NCBI RefSeq assembly: GCF_023065955.2
Contig: NW_026623100.1
Span: 66,468,727 to 66,532,726, forward strand
Reading direction: 5' to 3'
Origin: Ursus arctos
Taxonomy: Eukaryota; Chordata; Mammalia; Carnivora; Ursidae
DNA length: 64,000 nucleotides
In this document: positions 11,165 through 21,642 of the stretch, in pieces
How the letters are laid out: each line of letters opens with the position of its first letter
Position numbering within the stretch: the first letter of the stretch is position 1
Made by a program: the position numbers and the translations under genes
Notes under the pieces: model-generated
What the model was told of the DNA's origin: nothing
Databases searched by the model: none
What the model saw: only the letters and a program-made list of their open reading frames with translations

Positions 11165-11425
11165 GGTCTTGTTGCAATATAATTAACACGCAGTAGACGC
11201 TCAGATCTTAAGAGCTCACTGCCTTGAGTTTTGACAACTGTTGATACACTCGTGTCGCCACCACTCGAACCAAAGATAAAACATTTCAGAACCCTCTAAA
11301 GAGTCCCCCTTTCTAGTCAAGCCCCTCACCCCACCACTGATTTCTAATTTCTCTCAACATAGATTTGTTTTTGCATGCATTCTTGCATAATTGTTTCTAC
11401 AACATAATTAGAAGATTCTAGATAA
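11165..11425 (-). repeat. L1M 3'-UTR fragment, antisense
   Basis: 'tgcaatataattaacacgca', 'gagttttgacaactgttgat' and 'caccactcgaaccaaagata' follow antisense L1M 3'-UTR order. Confidence 0.65.
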
Positions 11426-12150
11426 CTCTCCACAGGCTTCTGACAATGAAAAATACTTTTAATTCTATTTACGTTCTGCCATTATGAAACACACGCTCAC
11501 TACACAAAATGTGAAAAATACAAACTATTTTTTAAAGAAAATTCAAAAATCATCCATGAGCCTATCACACAGAAATAACCACAGTTCGTATTCCAGCGGA
11601 TTTCTTTCAAGGCTAGTACACACGCATTGATTACAGGCTGGCTCCCTCGTGGAGCATGAGCTTTTTTGTAAATAAATCAGGCTTGTTGCTCACCTCAGAG
11701 CGGGCCGTTTAGAGCTGCCTGTGTGAGAGGTGGCTTGATCAAAAATTCAACCTGCAATTTAGGGCGCCAGCCCCTCCAGCTCAGTGGGGGCCACCGTCTG
11801 AATTCACTGTGTATTTTCTTCTGCGGAATATGTCTTGCACGCCTTTCCCCTGGACCTCTCGCGGCGCTTCACAAGGACCGTGGCTAGCTCCTTGGGGTAC
11901 ACCCCCCACCAAGGTGAATACGCATTTGCCAGCCACGCAGGCCACCCCTGATGCACCCTCCAAATCTCGTCATCATTCCGGCCACGTCCACCACGGCCGG
12001 GCAGTAACAGACACGCCCTCAATTTTATTTATATAAATCTTCCTTCTTAAAAAAAAAGGTACTTTTATGATATTCTTCATGCAAGTTGGAGGAGTTTTTC
12101 AGAGATCCAAAGAATGTGATGACATCATAATTTCTGGTCTCCTTTTCTAT
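11426..12150. other. old LINE-like trace and unique sequence
   Basis: 11,520-11,620 ('aaaatcatccatgagcctat', 'aataaccacagttcgtattc') resembles an old mammalian LINE 3' region. The rest is unique. No exon recognised. Confidence 0.35.
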
Positions 12151-12179
12151 ACACCCCTGAGCAATCAGGTGACTAATGC

Positions 12180-13075
12180 TAGGTCATCAACCATGTCTGA
12201 GGCTGAATAACATCCCGTTGTATGTATAGATCACATTTTGCTTATCCATTTATCTGTGGCTAAGCACTTGGGTTGCTCCCACTTTGGGCTATTTTGAATA
12301 ATGCTGCTATGACCGTGGGTGTACAAATACCTTTTTGAGGCCGTGTTTTCACTTCTTTTGGTATATATCCAGAAGTGGAATTACTGGATCATATGGTAAT
12401 TCTATTTTTAGTTTTTTGAGGAACCGCCTTACTGTTTTCCATAAGGGTTGCGCCATTTTGCATTCCCACCAGCAGTGCACAGGGGTTCCAATTTCTCCAC
12501 ATCCTCGCCAACACGTATTTTCTGGTTTTTTGGTAATAGTGTCCTCGTGACTCTGAGATGATACATTATTGTGGTTTTGATTTGCATTTCTCTAATAATT
12601 AGTGACACTGAGCATCTTTTCATGGGCTTGTTGCCATTTATATATCTTTGAAGAAATATCTACTCAGTCCTTTGCCCATTTTTTAACAAGATTGTTGTTG
12701 TTGAATTGTAGGCACTCTTTTTTTTTTTTTTTTTTTTTTTTTTGAGAGAGAGAGCGCGTGTGGTGGGTGGGAAGGAAGGAGCAGAGGGGGAGGGAAAGAG
12801 AGAATCTTAAGCCGGTTCCACACCCAGTGTGGAGCCAGATGGGAGGCTCGATTTCATGACCCTGAGATCATGACCTGAGCCAAAAGCAAGAGTTGGACGT
12901 TTAACCGACTGAGCCACCCGGGTGTTCTGGTGCTCTGGATAGTAATCTCTTATCCAATGTCTGATTTGCCTATACTTTCTCCCATTCCATGGGCTGCCTT
13001 TATACTCTGTTGATAGGGCCCTTTGGTGCACAGTTTTTAATTTTGATGTAGACCAATTAATGAGGGTGTTTTCAA
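12180..13075 (-). repeat. L1M fragment, antisense, interrupted by a SINE
   Basis: Antisense L1 3' region: 'gaggctgaataacatcccgt', 'ttgaataatgctgctatgac', 'ccagaagtggaattactgg', 'gcattcccaccagcagtgc', 'ttgatttgcatttctctaat'. It is split by the CAN-SINE at 12,718-12,928 and continues with 'gatagtaatctcttatccaa' to about 13,065. Only the 3' part survives and no intact ORF is present. Confidence 0.9.
12718..12928 (-). repeat. CAN-SINE, antisense, inside L1
   Basis: A long T run (tail) is followed by a GA-rich middle, 'catgaccctgagatcatgac' and the tRNA-derived head 'gactgagccacccgggtg'. It interrupts the antisense L1, so it is younger than the L1. Confidence 0.9.
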
Positions 13076-13084
13076 TAAGAATCC

Positions 13085-13440
13085 AGGCATAATAGAAGAA
13101 AATAACATTGGAATGAAACAGACCTGGCTCTTTTCTTGGCCATGCCACTTAATGAGCAGGTTGACCTCCAACGAGTCATTTAACTTTCCTGAACTTTTTT
13201 TTTTAAGATGGTATTTTTAAGTAATCTCCACACCCCAACATGGGACCCGAATTTAAAACCCTGAGATCAAGAGTTACGTGCTCCACTCACTGAGCCAGCC
13301 CGATACCGCCTTTTCTGAATGTTCTTATTATCTGAAAATGGGTCAGGGGAAAGGAATACCTCCCACCCAGGATTTTTGTGAAATTTGAATATACATAAAG
13401 CAAGAACCGTAGCGCCCAGAACGTGGGAAGTACATAGCTC
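13085..13440 (+). repeat. MIR SINE remnant, interrupted
   Basis: Sense MIR wording: 'agacctggctcttttcttgg', 'cacttaatgagcaggttgac', then after the inserted SINE 'gttcttattatctgaaaatg' and 'cgcccagaacgtgggaagta'. The CAN-SINE at 13,195-13,305 splits it. Confidence 0.65.
13195..13305 (-). repeat. CAN-SINE, antisense, short old subtype
   Basis: T run, 'aagtaatctccacaccccaa', 'ccctgagatcaagagttac' and 'cactgagccagcccg'. It lacks the C/T-rich middle. Confidence 0.85.
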
Positions 13441-14831
13441 CTATCCACGCTTACCCCGACTTACTCGTCAGCTTGCCTCACCCCATTCAACAGGACCCCA
13501 GGACAGATACTGTTTGCATTAACATCTGATCAATGAGGAAATGGATGCATAGCCAGGTTACATAAAGGACCCGAGATCACAGTGTCTACGTTGCCATCTG
13601 GATCTTTTGAAAACTCCTATTGTGGGTATACCCTCAGCCCCTGCTTCCTCGCCCACGGGACGGACAGCTGCTCCAAACCATTAGCAGACCCAAGGACCAG
13701 GGAACCCTTCAAGACCATCCAGTCCAGCTCTCCCAATTTGCAGAAGGTAAAGCCAAATCTGAAAGAGGTTGGGCATTTTGCTCAAATTTACAGAGCCAGA
13801 GTCAGCCCTGATGGCCAACTCTCCCTCCCAGCACAGAAATGAATGTCCTTGATCAAGCAGAAGGAAAGCCTTGTACGACGTCCAGCACCGCCCACTCCTC
13901 AGAACACTCAGCCTTGTTCTCTGATAGTATTGTCTGGGGAGAAGAGGACATTCCTAGCAGTGCTATGGAATAGCTTTGGGGCAAAACTTCTCAAGACAGA
14001 TGTGTGTACTGTATTTACCGGCTGCTGGCCCAGGCAGCTTGTAGGACCAGGCACTTTCAGGAGTTTGATGGGAACAGTATGGGAAGACCCTGGTGTGTGT
14101 TCCCTCTTCTGTTCTGTCTGACCCTCAGCCCAGATTCTCATACCTGCTCTTCCACTCAGTGTCTCCAGCTCTAAGACGGAGGATGCACAAGGCTGTGTAG
14201 TGCTTTATACGGGAACATTCTGGTCAGGTGCTTCCAAGCAATGAGAAAACAGACATTTCATTGCCTTTGCCTCAAAGGGCCTTTTTATCTTTCTTGTTTT
14301 ACACAAGAATAATGCACAAAAGATATGAATGGAAATCAAAATAAAGATTTCCCCATAATTATACTACTAAGTGACCTTCCTTTTTGAAGAAAAAGATTGT
14401 GACATTTATTCTGAGCTCCACAAACCAAGGAGGAAATGTGTGAGACTGTCTCTTTAACTGCCCTTCGCCATTTCTGCGGGCAAGCCAAATGGCTGTTTCT
14501 CGTGACGAACACCGTCAAAGTCTAGAGGAAAAGTCAAATGGTTATATTCTGGCATATTCTTTACTCCATACAGCATTATGACCAATGGGGGAAGACAAAG
14601 TAAAATGGTGAAATATTGTTGCTATCACTACAGGATCTTTCTGAGAGACACCCCCCCACACACAAACACACACACCCCGCCCACTATCATTCGTGCCCTG
14701 GCTGCTAGGTTTGTATGTATGGATGGATGGATAAATGACACATATAATTATTTTATAGTTCAATGCAAACATCTGAGCTCTTACTACATACCAAAGATTT
14801 CTGCTGGATGCTAGGAAAAATAAAGATAATT
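13441..14831. other. mostly unique stretch
   Basis: Possible ancient repeat at 13,690-13,800 ('aagaccatccagtccagctc', 'gcagaaggtaaagccaaat'). A short C/CA run lies at 14,650-14,680 and a TGGA run at 14,717. No exon recognised. Confidence 0.4.
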
Positions 14832-15030
14832 TTTTTTAAAGATTTTATTTATTTATTTGACAGAGAGAGAGAGAGACAGCCAGCGAGAGAGGGAACACAA
14901 GCAGGGGGAGTGGGAGAAGAAGAAGCAGGCTCCCAGCGGAGGAGCCTGATGTGGGGCTCGATCCCAGGGATCCAGGATCACGCCCTGAGCCGAAGGCAGA
15001 TGCTTAACAACTGCGCCACCCAGGCGCCCC
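14832..15030 (-). repeat. CAN-SINE, antisense, with target-site duplication
   Basis: Full-length young subtype: T/A tail, gagagagagag, 'ccagcgagagagggaacac', 'ggctcgatcccagggatcc' and head 'gcgccacccaggcgcc'. Direct repeats aaaaataaagataatt (14,816-14,831) and aaaaataaaggtaatt (15,033-15,048) flank it with one mismatch. Confidence 0.97.
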
Positions 15031-15621
15031 CCAAAAATAAAGGTAATTAAGATACAGGCTGTGTCTTCACGGGTGTCACAGATCTAGTTCAGAAAGAAAG
15101 AAATGACATTCGGTGTGACAAATAAATGACAAAAATAACAGCAGAGCATAAGATACAGTGGGGACACAAAGAAGACGTGGCAGGGGACTGCAGGGCTCTC
15201 GATTTTTTCAGCATTATTTTGGATGCTTCTGCTCTAGAAGGATCCCTCCTGTACAAGTAGTGAGAAGACATAATAGTATAGGTATTCCTTTCTAAGGGCT
15301 CTCTGCCAAGGTCTTTATTAATGTTCTTGTAATTTGGGGATTCTTCTTCATACAATTTATAAATGTTATTTAAAGTATTATCCACTTAAAGAGAAAGTTG
15401 GGACACAGAATGAAGTCTTTCTCAATAAGCAAGAGATGAAGCGTGGAGCTCTGCCAAGCTAAGAATCTAAGACTCTTGCTTCCCAGGTGCTTGAATTTAT
15501 CTGGGTCCTTCTGTAGGTTGACGACAAAGTCAGTATTTGAACCCAGAATCCCTAATTCTCAGATTTGTAGTCAGACCACAGGACGTGCATTAGGGCACTG
15601 AGCTTAAAAGTCCTAGATGTA
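15031..15621. other. unique non-coding stretch
   Basis: AT-rich with no recognised repeat or exon. The direct-repeat copies of both neighbouring SINEs border it. Confidence 0.4.
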
Positions 15622-15830
15622 GGGGTGCCTGGGTGCCCGACTTAACAGTCGTTAAGCGTCTGCCTTCGGCTCAGGGCGTGATCCTGGATCCCTGGGATCG
15701 AGCCCCACATCACGCTCCTCCGCTATGAGCCTCCTTCTTCCTCTCCCACTCCCCCTGCTTGTGTTCCCTCTCTCGCTGGCTGTCTCTCTCTCTGTCATAT
15801 AAATAAAATAAAATCTTTAAAAAAAAAAAA
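15622..15830 (+). repeat. CAN-SINE with target-site duplication
   Basis: Young subtype with head 'ggggtgcctgggtg', 'ccttcggctcagggcgtgat', 'tgttccctctctcgctgg' and an A tail. Flanks repeat: agtcctagatgta (ending 15,621) versus agtcctagaagta (15,832-15,844). The bases after the head contain a small rearranged segment (gcccgacttaacagtcgtt). Confidence 0.97.
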
Positions 15831-15989
15831 AAGTCCTAGAAGTAAAGCTACAATGAAACCATGCCAAATCTACCCAAATATTCAGCTTGGAATTCTTCCC
15901 TTACAGTGAAATTTGCTGTTTGGCCTAAGGCACACTAATTGCCACCAGGTACAAAGTCAGTGTTTGATCTCACACGAAGCTCTGTGAGC

Positions 15990-16185
15990 ACCTGCTTAGG
16001 AGACAGTGAAGAAAAATGACTTCAACCACCTGCATGACCTTGAGCAAATTGTTGGACTTCCAGATCTCTGTGCCCTCAGCTCAACCACAGGAAGAATGGC
16101 ATCCACCACCCAAGAACTGCTCTGAGTTGAGATAATGAGTAGAATGACATGGAATAAACATTGCTAAATGTCAGTAATGCACAAG
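15990..16185 (+). repeat. MIR SINE remnant
   Basis: Sense MIR wording: 'cctgcatgaccttgagcaaa', 'agatctctgtgccctcagc', then 'tgagataatgagtagaatg' and 'ggaataaacattgctaaa'. Confidence 0.6.
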
Positions 16186-16583
16186 AACTTAGCATAGTAT
16201 AAGACTTGACTAAAGGGGCCACATCTGTCCTCTTTGTGGTCTCTGAGATTTTCTTGTCTTTCTGGTGCAGGTGGTCACGGACCGCCAATCCATGGCTGGT
16301 CCTCTAGGAGACCAGAAAGCGCTCAACGTCATCACTGTCCCATCTCAGGGGCCCAGTCTGCCACAGATTTCACAGAGGCAGGTGTCTAGCTCACAACATG
16401 GAAGCAGCTCTATGGTTTTACATTGCTTTTACCAGACCCTTCCATCTAAGGCATCTAACAAGTACAGTCTAAACTTAACATTTCCATCCTTGTACACAGG
16501 GACTGTCAGTGTTTCTGGAGAGGTTGTGGGCATGCCCCAGAAGCATCCACTAGAATTGCTTGGATGGGGATAATACCACTTTT

Positions 16584-16779
16584 TTTTTTTTTTTAAAGAT
16601 TTTATTTATTTATGTGACAGAGAGACAGCCAGCGAGAGAGGGAACACAGCAGGGGGAGTGGGAGAGGAAGAAGCAGGCTCATAGCGGAGGAGCCTGATGT
16701 GGGACTCGATCCCGGAACACCAGGATCACGCCCTGAGCCGAAGGCAGACGCTTTAACGACTGCGCTACCCAGGCGCCCC
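16584..16779 (-). repeat. CAN-SINE, antisense, perfect 18-bp duplication
   Basis: Young subtype: T run, 'ccagcgagagagggaacac' and head 'gcgctacccaggcgcccc'. An 18-base direct repeat ggggataataccactttt lies at 16,566-16,583 and 16,780-16,797 without mismatch, so the insertion is recent. Confidence 0.98.
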
Positions 16780-16879
16780 GGGGATAATACCACTTTTGAT
16801 AGGCACAGTGTTCTCTAATGGAAACACATGCACCTAGACGTTATTTTGTTTGACCCCCTCAGTATACCCTCACTACATC

Positions 16880-17010
16880 AGGCAGACTGATTATCCCTAT
16901 TTTACAGGGGAGGAAATGGGCTCAGAGGGAGGGGAACTACCTGTCCAGGGTCCTATGGCTAGGAAGTGGCCATCTGGGACTGGGGCCACCGTCCCTCTCT
17001 CCCACACAGA
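16880..17010 (-). repeat. MIR SINE remnant, antisense
   Basis: 'ccctattttacaggggagga', 'gggctcagagggagggga' and 'ctatggctaggaagtgg' in antisense MIR order. Confidence 0.7.
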
Positions 17011-17699
17011 GCTCAGTCCTGAACCAACCTCCAGAGGCAGGGATCGCCGCATCCAGACTGGCTGGACTTGAAGGCACAGGGAAGGAGTTTTAATTCACAG
17101 GCAAACTGTCAAGAAGCAGAAGGTCCTCCTGCTAAAGAATGTCCCCAGAGTCTGTTCTCCTCCAGGCCAAGCACTGATAGTGGGGCATGTCTTTAAGAAC
17201 ACTGCCATCTAGGCATGCGTGCGACTCAGTGGTGGTCGTGACAGCCCCCCTCTGCCCCCCTACCTGTCCCTGTCTCTGAGATGCACGCCCGTGCCTCCTT
17301 GGTTCTCATTGCCATCACGGGCTCCTGTATCCTATCTTCAGACCTTACCAGCCTGCTCTCCTGGCTCCTCTCCTACTTACTTATCTACACCTAGGGCTTT
17401 CACGGGGCCCTTTGTCTCCCACAAAGTGAAACAATGATAAAGGAGGAAAGAAGGGTGCCCAGAGGCAGAGGATCCCACCAGAAGTGAGGGTTCCCAGCTT
17501 CTGCGCTGACTGGCTTGGGCCAAAGAGAAGGCACGTCCCCCGCAGGTGTTCATCTTTCCATCCCTGTCTTCTGCACTCCCCTGCATGGCCCAAAGTAACA
17601 CACATGAGTCTGGGAGGTACAGTAAGCTCTACAAAGGAAAGGCCTGGATTCTCTGAAACATTCAGAATATTATAGGGCCAGTGCTGTGGCAGGGAGGGG
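17011..17699. other. unique non-coding stretch
   Basis: GC-moderate with no recognised repeat. Overlapping open frames on both strands (up to 119 codons) carry no recognisable domain. Confidence 0.4.
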
Positions 17700-17930
17700 G
17701 AGTCCACACTCCACCAAGGTTGAAATCCCAGTCCTATCACATAACTGTGTGGCCGGGGGCAGGTTCATAAACCTCTCAATACCTCCATGTTTTCATTTCT
17801 AAAATGAAAATAATAATCCCTAACATAGTTTGGGGAAGATTAAGTCAGTTAATACATAAAAGTGCTTAGACTACAGCTTGGCACACGGTAGTGCCCAGTG
17901 AATGGAATCTAAAGTAATAGTAATTGTATT
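17700..17930 (+). repeat. MIR SINE, nearly full length
   Basis: Sense MIR features in order: 'gttgaaatcccagtcctatc', 'cataactgtgtggccggggg', 'aaacctctcaatacctccat', 'tctaaaatgaaaataataat', 'gattaagtcagttaatacat' and 'gcttggcacacggtagtgcc'. Confidence 0.9.
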
Positions 17931-17999
17931 GCTATTCAAAACACATTTAAGGCTGAAATACATAGAGGGTCGGAAGTTACAAAAGTAAATAAAAAAGAT

Positions 18000-18190
18000 G
18001 ACACCTAACTTAGGATTCACTCATTTAATAAAATTTTCCAGGGCCTTACTCTGTATCAGGCAGTGTCCTATGCCCTAAAGAGGCAGCAGGGAGAGAAAGA
18101 AATGAGTTCCCTGTTTCCATGGAGCTGACAGTCTCGTGGAGAACAGACAAGGGAAATACAGGAGGTGATGAACAGCTGTGCGGGGAGGTA
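18000..18190 (+). repeat. ancient mammalian interspersed repeat
   Basis: 'gccttactctgtatcaggca', 'atggagctgacagtctcgtg' and 'agaacagacaagggaaata' match the same unnamed old repeat as 3,646-3,800. Confidence 0.5.
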
Positions 18191-18961
18191 AACTAAGGCA
18201 CACGAATGGGAGCGAGCAGACAGCCTCCCTAACTGTAAAGGCAGGAATGACTTCTCCAGGGAGCAACCTCTCCGAGGGCTCACATCCATCCCTGGAAGGA
18301 GAAATCACATCCGTGAAGTGGGACAAGAGCCTCAGTGAGTCTTGGCTTATGGCAAACCAGGAAGGAAGCCGAGAACAGAGCCGGGGGCAATTTCAAGGTG
18401 AGGAATCAGAACCCACAACTTGCATTTGGACAGGTCTCAGTACTCTCCAAACTGGCATAGGGCAGATTAAGCGAACTACATTTGCAAAAGGAAAATCTAA
18501 TTTAGACCAATATTTATGAAATAGCTCCTCTTTTTGGAGGAACTCAGGGAGGATTTTCTCTCAGCTCTCAGCATCTTGAAAAGCTGCTTTGGACCTAGGC
18601 AAGTGAATAATAATAATAAAAAAAAAATCTACAGATGCTAATAGTCTTGCAAATGACTTTTCCCCTCTTTTGTGGCCTGCAGGAAGCTCAAAACTGAATT
18701 TCCTGTAGAAAACTCAACACTGAATTCACAACAGGGTCTGCTGGTATGCACTTTTTTTTCCCTGAAATAACTTCATTCTCGGCTTTATTTTTCTCTGTAT
18801 AATTCTTAGATTTTCCTTGTTTTGACCTCTTTCTTTACTGTAGTGCAGGCATGTGCGTATGTGTACATGTGTGTGTATAAAGGATAGGCTCCAAATCATT
18901 TCTAGAACAAGTTAGATTATAATAACTTTACAACCCTAAGTAATTTAGCACCTATTTCAAT
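18191..18961. other. unique non-coding stretch
   Basis: A small (TAA)n/A run lies near 18,608-18,628. A plus-strand open frame of 113 codons (18,178-18,519) has no recognisable domain. Confidence 0.4.
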
Positions 18962-18996
18962 ATAAACTATTCTCTTTTCTTTTAAAATAATTCTTT

Positions 18997-19186
18997 GGGG
19001 CACCTGGGTGGCTCAGTTAAACGTCTGCCTTCGGCTACGTCATGCTCCCAGCTTTCTGGGATCCAGCGGCATCGTCCGACTCCCTGCTCAGCGGGAAGCC
19101 TGCTTCTCCCTCTCCCACTCCCCCTGCTTGTGTTCCCTCTCTCGCTGCCTCTCTCTCTGTCAAATAAATAAATAAATAAAATCTTT
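18997..19186 (+). repeat. CAN-SINE, middle layer of nest
   Basis: Head 'ggggcacctgggtggctcag', a slightly degraded central part, 'tgttccctctctcgctgcc' and an aaataaataaataaaatctt tail. The tail was later split by an L1 fragment. Confidence 0.95.
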
Positions 19187-19290
19187 ATTTTTATTTTTTT
19201 ATTATCGTTATCTCATAATGGTCATTAGCCGTCTTTTTTTAATAATTTTTTATTATATTATGTTAGTCACCATACAGTACATCCTTAGTT
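19187..19290 (-). mobile_element. 5'-truncated L1 fragment inside SINE tail
   Basis: T-rich stretch then 'tattatgttagtcaccatac' and 'agtacatccttagtt', the same antisense carnivore L1 3' end seen at 5,566. Perfect 11-base duplications ataaaatcttt flank it. Confidence 0.8.
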
Positions 19291-19358
19291 ATAAAATCTT
19301 TTTAAAAAATTACTTTTAAAGTTTTTTTTGAGAGAGAGAGAGAAATAAACTATTCTCT

Positions 19359-19509
19359 ATGTGTGCTTATATAACCCACATTCATGTAGCACGGGAATTT
19401 TTTTAAGTTTCAATTCCCTCCCTCCCACCCCCATCCCCAGTCCTACTCCTTTTTTTTTTTTTTTTTGAAGGGGCAAACATTTCCCACTGAAAATGCACAA
19501 TTATAAGTG
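19359..19509. other. unique stretch with T run
   Basis: A T run of about 16 bases near 19,451-19,466. Nothing else recognised. Confidence 0.4.
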
Positions 19510-20165
19510 GTCCAAAGCTTTCTCACTCCTTCGGCTACTACCGGTGGCTCCAACAACTGTCTCTGCTTTTCTTCATTTTCACTTCATCCCCCTCCCATCC
19601 CATTCTGCACAGTGCCCCCAGCTTCATTTCCCTAAAAGATCAATTGTGCAAATCAGCCTTCTGGCAGTTTAAAATCTTCAATTGTTCCTAAGACTCACAG
19701 AGATAAGTGAACAGCCCTTATCTTGACAAAATCTGCATCAAGTCATTCCCCACCTAACCTCTGCCCAAACCCAGGTAGCCCCCCCCACCCCTAATTCTCT
19801 CTGGGCAGGTCTCCTCTTTCCTTACCTCCGTGCACGTTCTCACCCTGGTGCCTCCAGCTGGCACACCCTTACCACCTCTCCATCCAGCCTTCAGACCCCC
19901 TCTGAAGTCCTCCAAAAGCCTCCACCTCCAGGGGTCTCCTCTACCTCGAGATACTGCTGGCTGAATGTCTAATGAGTAACTCCGGGATCCCACAACCACT
20001 GTGCAACTTGACCGAACCTAGCTTTGTAACATTTTCAGCCTTGCATGTTTTGCAGCCTGGTTACAGACTCAAATTGTAATCTTGATGGAAAGGGCTTCTC
20101 TATATTTTTGTATCCCCCTCGATGCCCTATGGAATATCATATGTAGCTGACACTCCAGAAATACT
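19510..20165 (+). repeat. L2-like LINE remnant
   Basis: 'aaatcagccttctggcagtt', 'aatcttcaattgttcctaag' and 'cagaccccctctgaagtcct', with an end near 'ctgacactccagaaatactt', resemble the sense L2 3' region. It is strongly diverged. Confidence 0.45.
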
Positions 20166-20870
20166 TGACAGTGTGTATCTATTTCCCTTCAAAATACAAA
20201 GCATAAGGCAAATGACAGGCAAGTAGTTAATATCCTCAGTAAATAAAGCACTCACTTGTATGAAAATTCACTAAAATGCAAATGGTTAAAAAACATACGA
20301 AGTGTTTGACCACTAGAAATAATGCACGTTAAAATGATACAACTTTTCTATCAAATTAGCACAGGTTGGGGGGAAATCTCAATATTTAATGCTTTTGAGA
20401 GTACAGGGGGTTAGGTACTCTCACAACTGCTAGTGGGATTATAATTGATTCAAACTGAAAATAATTTGACAATATGTAACAGATATTTCAAATGTTCATA
20501 TACCTTGATCAACCCATTTGGAGAGCTGCTAGGGAAATATTCTAAAATTCAGAGAAAGCTTTGGTATCTTTTCCAGGGTTATAATACTGTATATGCAACC
20601 TAATTGTGCAAGAAGGAAATTATACTTTCACTCAGTGGACTGTTACATAGCCAGTAAAAATGGCAGCCATTAACTTGGGGGGTGGGCAGGAATGCTTATA
20701 TTTCAATGTTAAAGTAGAAAAAAATACAATATAAAATCATGTAAAATGAATAATTCCAACCACATAAACAAATGCATGAAGAAAAGATATCCAAACAGCA
20801 AAAGCAGTTATACTTGTTTATAGTTTACTATGTTTCCAGATTTTCTAGAAGGATTGGATGACTACCAGGA
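20166..20870 (+). repeat. L1M 3'-region fragment
   Basis: Sense L1M wording: 'ctcacaactgctagtgggat', 'aataatttgacaatatgtaa', 'cttgatcaacccatttgga', 'tgttacatagccagtaaaaa' and 'catgaagaaaagatatccaa'. No intact ORF. Confidence 0.65.
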
Positions 20871-21592
20871 AAAAAAAGATGCTTTTCAAATTAGATTTTC
20901 CTTTTTTTTTTTTTTTTGGTTTGATATAAGGAACAGTCTCACAAGCACTGATATTAAGCTTATGGGACATATATTTTTTTCCCCCTCTGGCTTTTTTATT
21001 AAGAAACAGGGAGGAGAGAGTTGAAGAAAGGGAAGGAGAAAGTGGGGGCAGCTCTCTTATCCTGATTAATCTCTGCGGTGAGGTGGGCGGGCGTTGTCAT
21101 CTTTGTAGATCCAGGAAACAGGTTCAGAGAGACTCAGGTCCAAGGTTACCTGAAGGGCAGAGTCAGGGTTGAGACCCAGGCTATGGGGCCCTTGGTGCTC
21201 CCTCACCCTCACACCCAGGGTAACCCAGGCAGGATGGGGGCAAGAAATCGAAAGGAAAGGGCAAAAGGTGAGTACAAAATCCGAGTGGTCATTTATATAA
21301 TAATATTTTTTAAAACATCGGTTTTAGTGTGTAGGATTGTGGACAGTCTTTTCCCTCCTCTTTTTTCTAGACTTGCTATAAGGTAATGCAACTGTCTACT
21401 TTCATACATGTGCAAAAAGAAAACTGCATTTGGATTCACTGAACTGTGAGCCCAAGGAGATCCTGCCCGGCTCCTGAGAGGACTAAAGGAGCTGGGGGGA
21501 CGGGGGGAGGCAGGGCACACAGCTCCTGTCCCAAGCCAAACACCACACCATAGGGCTGCAGGAGCCTCAAGAATTAGGGAAGGAGGTTGCAG

Positions 21593-21594
<2 letters not shown>
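20871..21594. other. unique stretch with MIR trace
   Basis: T run near 20,900-20,918. Weak antisense MIR at 21,085-21,190 ('gaaacaggttcagagagact', 'gttgagacccaggctatgg'). No exon recognised. Confidence 0.4.

Positions 21595-21641
<47 letters not shown>
21595..21641. repeat. (TG)n microsatellite
   Basis: Uninterrupted TG run of about 23 repeats. Confidence 0.97.

Positions 21642-21642
<1 letters not shown>

Larger units (their letters stand above)
18962..19358. mobile_element. three-layer nested retroelement insertion
   Basis: Outer layer: ataaactattctct at 18,962-18,975 repeats at about 19,345-19,358. It encloses only a T-rich tail and gagagagagag, read as a 5'-truncated antisense SINE. Middle layer: a plus-strand CAN-SINE (18,997 onward) bordered by the similar words aaataattcttt and aaaaattacttt. 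Inner layer: a truncated antisense L1 (19,187-19,290) within the SINE tail, bordered by perfect repeats of ataaaatcttt at 19,176-19,186 and 19,291-19,301. The order of events is outer, then middle, then inner. Confidence 0.75.
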
